Positions 1 through 7,668 of a stretch of 64,000 bases of DNA are shown here, piece after piece (positions within the stretch are counted from its first letter, which is position 1; each line of letters starts with the position of its first letter). The notes under the pieces are model-generated. The model was not told the DNA's origin, ran no database searches, and saw nothing but the letters and a program-made list of their open reading frames with translations. Position numbers and translations under genes: made by a program. This DNA comes from CAIXSC01 sp046349935 (GTDB lineage: Bacteria; Planctomycetota; Planctomycetia; Pirellulales; Pirellulaceae). The stretch spans positions 124,001 to 188,000 of the forward strand of contig JAXMBK010000009.1 in the NCBI GenBank assembly GCA_046349935.1, in the 5' to 3' direction.

Positions 1-636
1 GACAACTACGGCGAGACGTTTCGAGTCGAAAACGGCGTGCTCAAGGTCGTCTACGACAAAGAGAAATATCCGAAATTCGACGAGCGGTTCGGGCACTTGT
101 TCTATAAGGATTCGTTCTCGCACTATCGGTTGCGCGTGGAGTATCGGTTTGTCGGAGAGCAAGTTGCGGGCGGCCCCGGCTGGGCGGTGCGCAATAGCGG
201 CGTGATGGTGCATGGCGAGTCGCCGACGACCATGACTAAGGATCAAGATTTCCCCGCCTCCATCGAAGTCCAGTTGCTCGGCGGCGCCGGTTCCGGCGAA
301 CGCACCACCGCCAACCTGTGCACGCCCGGCACCAACGTCGTCATGGACGGGCAACTCATCACCCGCCATTGCACCAATTCCAAGTCGAAGACCTACCACG
401 GCGATCAGTGGGTGACGGTGGAGATCGAGGTGCATGGGGGCGAAGTCGTGAAGCACCTCATCGACGGCCAGGTGGTGCTGCAGTACGAACAATCGCAGCT
501 CGACGACCGCGACGCCCACTCCAAGCTGCTCATCGAAAAGAACGGCGGCAAGCTGCTCGCCGGCGGCACGATCTCGCTGCAATCCGAGAGCCACCCGGTT
601 GAGTTTCGCAAGGTGGAATTGTTGCGGCTGAAGTAA
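1..636 (+). CDS. DUF1080 (3-keto-disaccharide hydrolase-like) protein, 5'-truncated by window edge
   Basis: The reading frame is open from base 1 and ends at TAA, giving 211 visible residues; the N-terminus lies outside the window. The segment with RNSGVMVHGES, followed by EVQLLGG and a strand-rich C-terminus ending VEFRKVELLRL, matches the concanavalin-like DUF1080 fold that is abundant in planctomycetes. Members are usually secreted and are linked to sugar or glycoside breakdown. No catalytic claim can be made from the fragment. It is followed after 127 bp by an FkbM methyltransferase on the same strand. Confidence 0.8.
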   Translation, partial: DNYGETFRVENGVLKVVYDKEKYPKFDERFGHLFYKDSFSHYRLRVEYRFVGEQVAGGPGWAVRNSGVMVHGESPTTMTKDQDFPASIEVQLLGGAGSGERTTANLCTPGTNVVMDGQLITRHCTNSKSKTYHGDQWVTVEIEVHGGEVVKHLIDGQVVLQYEQSQLDDRDAHSKLLIEKNGGKLLAGGTISLQSESHPVEFRKVELLRLK

Positions 637-763
637 GCCGATGAGCTGCTCGCGTGCGTCTGAGCGACGATACGGCCGCCCGCCGATTGATCTTGAGTCG
701 TTCGCGGCGGGCGGGTTATCTTGCTGGTTCACTGAACCGCAGCATCGAACAGGGAGGTTCGCG

Positions 764-1714
764 ATGAAGGCGACTTGTGATTCGTCGTGGAACAAAGCGA
801 CGGCCCGATTACAGGGAGCGGTGCGGCGCAGCTTGTTTCGGCTGCATGGCTGCCTGCACGACACGGTCACCATCCCGACGCTCCAGGGACGTTTAACCAT
901 CCCGACTCACGACCGCGGCATCGCGTCGTCGCTGTATCAGCGGCGGCAGTACGAATTCGATTCGTCGCGCCGTACGATTGCGTTTCTCAAGGATCACAAT
1001 CTCATTCCGCGCCGCGGGGCGACGATGTTCGACATCGGCGCCAACTTGGGGATGATCAGCATTGGACTGGTCTTGGCGGGCGATATTGAGCGGGCCTTGG
1101 CGATCGAACCGGAGCCCACGAACTTCAAACTGCTCTCGCGCAACGTCGCTCAGAATCACCTGACCGATCGAATCGTCTGCTTCCCCGCGGCGCTCGGCGC
1201 CCAGGTCGCGACGCTCACCATGGAACTCTCGCCCAAAAACCCGGGCGATCATCGAATTCGCACTCGCCCCACAAGCGACGCGCAAGAGCGGCACGGCGAG
1301 TCGCAGCGACCGACGGTCGAAGTGCCTTCGCTGCCGTTGGATCAAGTCGTTCAGCGCGCGGAAGTCGCCGAAGCCGGTTTGGCCGCGCCGTCCTTGGTGT
1401 GGCTCGACGTTCAAGGCTACGAGGGCTACGTGTTCGAAGGCGGCCGCAAATTGCTGAACGCGGGCGTTCCTGCGGTCGCGGAAATCTGGCCGTACGGCAT
1501 TCTGCGGGCGGGGATGAGCCTGGAGCGATTTGCGGCGATCGTCGGCGAGTTCTGGACCGACTACTGGGTCGAACGCCGCGGGCGGTTCGTGCGCTATCCG
1601 ATCGAGGTCTTCGATCGGTTGCTGGACGAACTGGGGGACGACGGCCATTTTGAGAATGTGGTGTTCACGCGAGCAGTCTCGGGTGCAGCTTCGCCTTTCC
1701 CTCGGCCCCGATAA
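764..1714 (+). CDS. FkbM family SAM-dependent methyltransferase
   Basis: A 316-residue protein. The ATG at 764 was chosen because AGGGAGG lies at 751-757; an upstream ATG in frame at 641 has no comparable site and would add 41 low-complexity residues. Motif I FDIGANLG is near residue 89, the acidic loop IEPEP near 114 and LDVQGYEG near 214, the order expected of FkbM enzymes. These typically O-methylate sugars or lipids in surface glycans and natural products; the substrate here is unknown. Its 3' end overlaps the convergent DUF1501 gene by 50 bp. Confidence 0.85.
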   Translation: MKATCDSSWNKATARLQGAVRRSLFRLHGCLHDTVTIPTLQGRLTIPTHDRGIASSLYQRRQYEFDSSRRTIAFLKDHNLIPRRGATMFDIGANLGMISIGLVLAGDIERALAIEPEPTNFKLLSRNVAQNHLTDRIVCFPAALGAQVATLTMELSPKNPGDHRIRTRPTSDAQERHGESQRPTVEVPSLPLDQVVQRAEVAEAGLAAPSLVWLDVQGYEGYVFEGGRKLLNAGVPAVAEIWPYGILRAGMSLERFAAIVGEFWTDYWVERRGRFVRYPIEVFDRLLDELGDDGHFENVVFTRAVSGAASPFPRPR

Positions 1715-3212
1715 GTCGCTGCTGCAGTCCCTGGAAGGGGAATGTCAGTCGAAACGGGTCGATCCCCAAGAGGTGCAGAGTCGTGGCCTGCAGGTCGCGC
1801 ACGTCGAATGGGTCTTCGGTGATGTAGTAGCCGATGTCGTCGGTGGCGCCGTAGGACTGTCCGCCTTTGATTCCGCCGCCCGCAAGCAGCATCGTGTAGG
1901 CGAATGGATGATGATCGCGGCCGATGAAGGGTTGATCGAGGCGATTGTTTTGTTGCATCGGCGTGCGGCCGAATTCGCCGCCCCACACGATCAGCGTTTC
2001 GTCCAGCAGACCGCGCTGCTTGAGATCGGTGATTAGGGCCGTTAGGGCGCGGTCGATTTGCTGCACCTTGATGGGCAGGATCGTCGGAATGTGCTCCCCG
2101 GGACTTACTCCGTGATGATCCCAGCCCCAATCAAAGATCTGCACGAACCGCACGCCCGACTCGACGAGTCGCCGCGCGAGCAGCAGGTTGTTGGGCAAAG
2201 CGGCGTCGTCTCCTTTGTACGCGACGCGCGGGTCGTCAGCGCCGTCTGACTCGGGCACGAAGCCCGGCTTGGCGCCGTACAGATCAAGGATGTGCTGCGG
2301 CTCGCGCGAAATGTCCATCACCTCGGGCACCGCCGTCTGCATGCGATACGCGAGTTCAAATTGTGCGATGCGCGTGAGCGTTTCCGGATCGCCCAGTTCG
2401 GCCGCATGACGACGGTTGAGCGATTGGAGGGCGTCCAGCGTGTCGCGGCGAGCGGCGCGGCTGAGTCCCGGCGGGTCCGATAGATAGAGGACCGGATCGC
2501 CGGGCGAGCGACACTGTACGCCTTGATGGACCGACGGCAAAAAGCCGCTCCCCCACACGCTCTTGCCCGCGTCCGGCGTCTTCCCGCCGCTTACGAGCAC
2601 CACGTAACCGGGGAGGTTTTCGTTTTCGGAACCAAGTCCGTAGGTGGCCCAAGCGCCCATCGAAGCGCCGCCCAAAAGGGGCGAGCCGGTATGCAGATAC
2701 AGTTGAGCGGGCGCGTGATTGAACTGGTCGGTCTTCACCGACTTGACGAACGCGATGTCGTCGACGACGCGCGGCAAGTGTTTCCATACGTCGCTGAGCC
2801 ACGCGCCGGACTGCCCGTGCTGAGCGAACTTGAACGGCGAAGCCAGCAGGTTGGGGACGCCCTGGATGAAGGCGAATCGCTTTCCTTCCAGCAACTCTTT
2901 GGGGCAAGGCTGCCCATGGAACTTAGCAAGCGTCGGTTTGGGGTCGAATAGATCAAGCTGGCTCGGCGAACCGGCCATGTGCAAGTAGATGACGTGTTTG
3001 GCCTTCGCCGGATGATGTCCGCGGGCCGGGCGCGAAGGGCGCGACGCCTCTTCCTGCTCAGCGGCCGTCGTCGAGCGGCCGATTAGGTGGGCCAGCGCCA
3101 GCGCGCCGACGCCGCAAGCGCCGGCGCCGAGAAAGTAGCGCCGCGTGGCGAGCGCCAGCGCGGCGGCGGATGGGGGCATGGATGGTTCGTTCATGCCCCA
3201 ATTGTAACGCAT
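1665..3212 (-). CDS. DUF1501 domain protein (sulfatase/phosphatase-like fold), Tat-like leader
   Basis: A 515-residue protein. An N-terminal twin arginine (RRYFLGAGACGVGALAL) indicates Tat export. DUF1501 hallmarks follow: IYLHMAGSPSQLDLFDPKP, NNLLLARRLVESGVRFVQIF, DWGWDHHG, LIVWGGEFGRTP and RDHHP, consistent with the alkaline-phosphatase-like fold. The biochemical role of the family is not established; members usually lie beside DUF1549/DUF1553 cytochrome-like genes, which are absent here. The first ATG lies 2 nt after the stop of the upstream pilus-like gene, suggesting co-transcription; an internal ATG at 3194 (MNEPSM) is an equally possible start. The 3' end overlaps fkbM antisense by 50 bp. 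Confidence 0.88.
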   Translation of the reverse strand: MRYNWGMNEPSMPPSAAALALATRRYFLGAGACGVGALALAHLIGRSTTAAEQEEASRPSRPARGHHPAKAKHVIYLHMAGSPSQLDLFDPKPTLAKFHGQPCPKELLEGKRFAFIQGVPNLLASPFKFAQHGQSGAWLSDVWKHLPRVVDDIAFVKSVKTDQFNHAPAQLYLHTGSPLLGGASMGAWATYGLGSENENLPGYVVLVSGGKTPDAGKSVWGSGFLPSVHQGVQCRSPGDPVLYLSDPPGLSRAARRDTLDALQSLNRRHAAELGDPETLTRIAQFELAYRMQTAVPEVMDISREPQHILDLYGAKPGFVPESDGADDPRVAYKGDDAALPNNLLLARRLVESGVRFVQIFDWGWDHHGVSPGEHIPTILPIKVQQIDRALTALITDLKQRGLLDETLIVWGGEFGRTPMQQNNRLDQPFIGRDHHPFAYTMLLAGGGIKGGQSYGATDDIGYYITEDPFDVRDLQATTLHLLGIDPFRLTFPFQGLQQRLIGAEGKAKLHPRLLA

Positions 3213-3214
3213 CG

Positions 3215-5812
3215 TTAGCGTTTGCGCGGCCCGCCCGAACCAGGGGGACTGCCGCCGCCCGGACCGCCAGGCATCGGACTTCCAGGCATCGCGCCCGGCA
3301 TGGCGCCGCCCGGTCCACCCATGCCAGCGCCAGGCGATCCGCCCGTCGAAGTCTGCTCCGGCTTCTCTTCGCCGCGGAACATCAACCGACTGTAGTCCTC
3401 GTCGTCGTCCAACTCGTTGCGCACGACCAAGTGGCCGTGTTTATCGAGCACCAGGACTTCGCCCGCCGACTTGAGCGGTTCTTTTCGTTCGCCGACCTTG
3501 CGGTCGCCGTCGCGCACCGGCTCCGACGGCCGCATGTCGACGACGACGGCATTGCTGCGGAAGTTGTAGTTTTCGAACTCCAGCAGCTCCAGCGTATCGG
3601 GGCGGAGCACTTTCGCAGGGCGGCGGAAGGTGAGAACCGAGCCGCGATAGGTCGCCAACTTGGCGTCATCGCCCTTATCGACGTAGCCGGGGATTTCCAC
3701 GGCGCGGGCCGCATCCCAAATAATCGGGAGGACGGTGGCCGACGGTTCTTCGATCGGCAGGTACGCTTTCTGGTCGGCCAAGTAGATGGAGCGGCCGGAA
3801 TTGACTTCACCGCCCACGAAGCGATCGGCCTCGGGCAGCGTAACGATGTCGCTCGGTTCGCTCCATTCGGTCTCGCGCCAGAAGGTGCGCGTGTTCTTGG
3901 CCGTATCGGCTTCATTCGCCTGCTTCACACGTTGGGCGACGGCGGTCGAAAGCGAACGCGGATCCGGCTCGAACCCTTCTTCGCGCGGGCGATTCGGATC
4001 TTCGATCAGAACCTGGATTCGGTACTGGTACTTCTTCCCCGGTTCCACGTCGTAATCGAAGAAGCGGATCAGTTTGTACTTCGGCGCTTCGAACTGGACG
4101 CCGGCCATTCCCATGCCGCCCATGCCGGGCCCCCCCATACCGGGCCCGCCCATGCCAGGGCTGCCCATTCCACCGGCGCCGCCCGGCATCATCCCGGGCA
4201 TTGCGCCTCCGGGCATGCCGCCGCGCGGTCCGCCCGGCATCATTCCGGGCATGGCGCCTCCTGGCATGGCGCCGGGCATCGCGCCACCGGGGGCGCCGCC
4301 GCGCGGGCTTCCGGGCATCATTCCAGGCATCGCGCCGCCCGGCATGCCGCCGCGCGGGCTTCCCGGCATCATCCCGGGCATGGCGCCTCCCGGCATTCCT
4401 GGCATCGCCCCGCCAGGGCCTGGCGGAGCGCCCGGATTGTCGAAGCCAGGCCCATCGGGCGTGTCATTGCCTTCTTGGCCGGCGCCGCGCTTCGGCGCGC
4501 CTTGAGCAGGCACGTTGGCCGCATCGAGCGCCGCCGTGGCGCGAGGAATCTCGCTGTGCAGCGCCAAGCGCGCCGGATCGACCATCATCGCCGGCGGCAC
4601 GTTCATGCTGAGAATCGGATCAAGGTAATTCGCATCGGCCACCTCGGGCATGAATCCACCCCAGGTTTCCATGCGTGCTTGCGCCTGACGCGTATTTAGC
4701 CGCTTCCATTGAGGCGGCGCCATGGGGTCCGCGCCCACTTCCGCTCGCTCCACATAGAAATACACATAGCTCGGCGCATCGCGCGTTGGATCGTAGCCTT
4801 GCGCCTCCGAGAACACGCGGACATACTCGTCGAAGATCTTCTTGTGCGGAATGACCGCCTTGATCGCCATCATGTAGCGGCTGACCGGGCGCGCCTGTCC
4901 CAACGCATCGCCGCTCGGCGAGCCGCCCGGACCGCCGGGCCCCCCGGGGCTTCCCGGTCCGCCGGGCCCGCCCGGCATCATTCCCGGACCGCCGCCGCCG
5001 CCGAAGGCGCCGCCAGCAGGTCGGAAACCGTGCACGTAGCGTTCGATGAACGAAGCGCTCACCGAGCCGCCGCCGCCGCCCATGCCGCCGCCGGGCATCC
5101 CGGGCATGCCTGGCATTCCTGTCCCGCCGCCGAACACATCGTCTCCCCCCGGCATTCCGGGCATCGCACCAGGCGGGCCGCTCCCCTTGGCGCCCTTGGG
5201 CGAACCGGCGCCTTTGCCAGGACCCTTGGGCGAGCCGGGCATGGCCCCCGGCATTGCTCCGGGCATCGCGCCAGGCATGCCGCCCGAGTACCCGCCCGTC
5301 GTTCCCTTCGTATCGGTCTTCTTTTTCGGGTCTGCTTTCTTCGTCAGACTGGCCGACTTGGCGTCTTTCCAAGGATCATCGGCGTCCTCCGGTACTTCGT
5401 ACACGGCGACCAACAGCGGCTCCACTTCCAACTTCTCGGCGGCAAACAACTGCGGGTCTTGCCGCAGCCGAGTCGAAGGGAAGCGCGGCGGATCCAGGAT
5501 TGGCACCGCATAATCGCTGGCGGCGATGGCGCGGCGCGATTGATCGACCAGCGACGGGTAGTCCGAGATCTTGTCGCGGCTCTCGCGCGAAATCAGCTGA
5601 ATCGAGTGATCGACTTTGACGTACGAGTCGGCTTCTTCGGCCTTGCGTTTCAGGTCGGCCGGATCCCCCTTGCTGTACCCCTCGCGTTGATAACCGGCGT
5701 AAATGAAGACGCCGACCAAGATCGCGACCACACCCAGAACGAGCTTCTCGACATGCAGCAGCAGGAGGTTTTTCCAGCCGCCTTCGCCGAGGTTGAACTT
5801 GGGCTTTTTCAT
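3215..5812 (-). CDS. Bitopic membrane protein with Met/Gly/Pro-rich repeats, third gene of pilus-platform-like operon
   Basis: An 865-residue protein started by ATG with AAGGA seven bases upstream. A short cytoplasmic N-terminus (MKKPKFNLGEGG) is followed by one membrane segment (VLGVVAILVGVFIYAGY, about residues 25-42), the topology of PilN/PilO/PilP-like proteins. Two low-complexity blocks built from MPG, GAMPG and GMMPG units (about residues 175-290 and 440-560) flank a structured segment (DALGQARPVSRYMMAIKAVI onward). A second folded part near residue 565 (FEAPKYKLIRFFDYDVEPG) precedes another Gly-rich tail. It lies 85 bp downstream of the PilO-like gene, and DUF1501 follows 2 bp later. 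The function is inferred from context only; no PilP motif is evident. Confidence 0.72.
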   Translation of the reverse strand: MKKPKFNLGEGGWKNLLLLHVEKLVLGVVAILVGVFIYAGYQREGYSKGDPADLKRKAEEADSYVKVDHSIQLISRESRDKISDYPSLVDQSRRAIAASDYAVPILDPPRFPSTRLRQDPQLFAAEKLEVEPLLVAVYEVPEDADDPWKDAKSASLTKKADPKKKTDTKGTTGGYSGGMPGAMPGAMPGAMPGSPKGPGKGAGSPKGAKGSGPPGAMPGMPGGDDVFGGGTGMPGMPGMPGGGMGGGGGSVSASFIERYVHGFRPAGGAFGGGGGPGMMPGGPGGPGSPGGPGGPGGSPSGDALGQARPVSRYMMAIKAVIPHKKIFDEYVRVFSEAQGYDPTRDAPSYVYFYVERAEVGADPMAPPQWKRLNTRQAQARMETWGGFMPEVADANYLDPILSMNVPPAMMVDPARLALHSEIPRATAALDAANVPAQGAPKRGAGQEGNDTPDGPGFDNPGAPPGPGGAMPGMPGGAMPGMMPGSPRGGMPGGAMPGMMPGSPRGGAPGGAMPGAMPGGAMPGMMPGGPRGGMPGGAMPGMMPGGAGGMGSPGMGGPGMGGPGMGGMGMAGVQFEAPKYKLIRFFDYDVEPGKKYQYRIQVLIEDPNRPREEGFEPDPRSLSTAVAQRVKQANEADTAKNTRTFWRETEWSEPSDIVTLPEADRFVGGEVNSGRSIYLADQKAYLPIEEPSATVLPIIWDAARAVEIPGYVDKGDDAKLATYRGSVLTFRRPAKVLRPDTLELLEFENYNFRSNAVVVDMRPSEPVRDGDRKVGERKEPLKSAGEVLVLDKHGHLVVRNELDDDEDYSRLMFRGEEKPEQTSTGGSPGAGMGGPGGAMPGAMPGSPMPGGPGGGSPPGSGGPRKR

Positions 5813-5897
5813 GGGAGATCCTTTCAGACAATCCTGACGTCGCTAGTGACAGTGCGTTGATCCCGAAAGCGCGACTTAGGGCCGCGCTCGGCGAGCG

Positions 5898-7601
5898 TTA
5901 ACTGCGAGGCGCGGCGGGCGGCGCCGCAGCGCTGGTGGCGCCCGCGGCGGGAACCGCGCCGGCGGCGGTTTGGGTGGCGCCGAGCTTCGATTCGTTGGGT
6001 GGATTGTAGATATAGACGAGGCCGAACAATTCGACTCCCACGTCGTAGGTGGGGGCTTCGACGGAGGCGGTTCCGCCCGTGCGACCTCGACCGCCGCCGG
6101 GCATCATGCCGCCCATGCCGCCGCCGACTCCCATGCCGCCGGGCGATCCGCCGGCGCCTGCACCCGCGCTACCGCCAGGCATCATGCCGCCTCCCATTCC
6201 CCCCCCCATCCCGCCGCCCATGCCGCCTCCCATCCCGCCGCCCGAACTGCTGCCTTGGCGGTTGATGCGAACTTGGCGAATCTCGAGCGGCAGATTGGCG
6301 TTGCCGCATTCCGCGAGCAGCCGGTTGAGACGACGAATATCGACTTGCAATTGCAGTCGCACCGGCATCCGCTTGACGACTGCGAGCATCGCGTCAGCAG
6401 GCGTCGCCACGTTGAGCGCTCCACGGGCCGTGCTGGCGGAGACCGGTTTTAGTTCCACGTCGACGTACCGGTTCTCCAGGGGATCGACGTCGCCGCCGCC
6501 GCCCATGCCGGGCATGCCGCCGCCGCCGCCCGGCATGCCGCCGGGCATCATGCCGGGGCCGCTGCCTGGAGGTGAACCGGTCCCGCCGCCTGGGGAACCG
6601 CCGCCAGGACTATCGCCGCCCGGCATCATTCCCGGCGGACCGGAACCCGGCATACCGCCCCCTGCGCCGGGCATACCGCCGCCGCCGCCGGCCATGCCGG
6701 GGCGAGTGACCTGGCCGGAGCGCTGGGCGTACATGCCGAGATCGATGGAGTCGATCCGTTTCACGGCCGCCTTATAGGACGCATCGGCGCCGTCATTGGT
6801 GCGCGCGATGATCTGCATGATCGAGGTCATGACCCAATAGTCTTCCTGGGCGTACAAAATCTGCAGCGTCTTGGGGACGTTGTCGGCTTGTTTCGACCAG
6901 TCATATCGGGCCATCAGCGCCGACTGGTTCGTGGGGCTCCAGTACACCACATAGTCGGGTTCGCCTTCTGCACCAGGCGAACCTGCACCGCCCGCGCCTC
7001 CAGGTGGTCCGCCGGCGCCCATGCCCGCACCGGCGCCCATGCCGCCTCCCGGCGGGCCGCCGAATCCTCCGAGCCCGCCGCCGCCGCCCCCCAGGCCGCC
7101 GCCCCCGGTGGCGCTCGCGTTCCAATTCGAGTCGACGATTTTGGCCAGCTTCGGGATCACGTCCTGAATGTAGTCGCGATAGCGCGAGCGGAGGACGGTC
7201 GAAATCTCTTGGTTCAGCGGCGTGGGGTAAGGAATGGCTTCGACGGGGCGCAAGTTGACGACGGCCGCTTCGAAGTCCTCTTTCAGCTCCTTCGGCCATT
7301 GCAGGATGTCGACCTGCCGGTCGTATTGCTTTTGCCAAGCCGCCGCGACTTTGTCCTTCGCCTGCTTGGCGATCTCTTCCATCCGCTTGTGCGAGTAATC
7401 ATTTGGATGGTCCGGCACAGACTTCACCGACGATACGGCACTGTACTGCCCGTCCAATTTGGACGCGGCGGCCGTCTGCTGTTCCACCAGCGCCCCGGTC
7501 GCCATGAACCACGCGATCAGCCCCACGACGGGAATGAGCCCCGACAGGATCCAAAAACGGTGTTTGTTCAGCTGCCGCAGGATGACTTTGACTTGGTCCA
7601 T
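5898..7601 (-). CDS. PilO/Amuc_1100-like membrane protein with Gly-rich inserts
   Basis: About 567 residues. ATG at 7601 is preferred, with AAGGA nine bases upstream; the ATG at 7607 is only three bases from that site. A basic N-terminus is followed by one membrane helix (FWILSGLIPVVGLIAWFMAT, about residues 16-36), then a helical periplasmic part (KMEEIAKQAKDKVAAAW region) and two Gly/Met/Pro-rich inserts. The C-terminal segment RLQLQVDIRRLNRLLAECGN followed by LPLEIRQVRINRQ resembles the ferredoxin-like region of PilO-type and Amuc_1100-type proteins. It lies between a PilM-like gene and another bitopic protein, which supports a pilus inner-membrane platform role. The assignment is by architecture, not by strong motifs. 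Confidence 0.68.
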   Translation of the reverse strand: MDQVKVILRQLNKHRFWILSGLIPVVGLIAWFMATGALVEQQTAAASKLDGQYSAVSSVKSVPDHPNDYSHKRMEEIAKQAKDKVAAAWQKQYDRQVDILQWPKELKEDFEAAVVNLRPVEAIPYPTPLNQEISTVLRSRYRDYIQDVIPKLAKIVDSNWNASATGGGGLGGGGGGLGGFGGPPGGGMGAGAGMGAGGPPGGAGGAGSPGAEGEPDYVVYWSPTNQSALMARYDWSKQADNVPKTLQILYAQEDYWVMTSIMQIIARTNDGADASYKAAVKRIDSIDLGMYAQRSGQVTRPGMAGGGGGMPGAGGGMPGSGPPGMMPGGDSPGGGSPGGGTGSPPGSGPGMMPGGMPGGGGGMPGMGGGGDVDPLENRYVDVELKPVSASTARGALNVATPADAMLAVVKRMPVRLQLQVDIRRLNRLLAECGNANLPLEIRQVRINRQGSSSGGGMGGGMGGGMGGGMGGGMMPGGSAGAGAGGSPGGMGVGGGMGGMMPGGGRGRTGGTASVEAPTYDVGVELFGLVYIYNPPNESKLGATQTAAGAVPAAGATSAAAPPAAPRS

Positions 7602-7668
7602 AACCATCGATCCTTATCTTTCAATCCACTCGGCAATGGCCGAACGGCCTGACTGCAAACCCGTGACG

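Noticed and set aside
3170..4699. 509-residue plus-strand frame opposite the Met/Gly/Pro-rich membrane protein
   Set aside because: Low-complexity His/Arg/Ala composition mirrors the MPG repeats; the minus-strand frame has a start, ribosome binding site and membrane helix.
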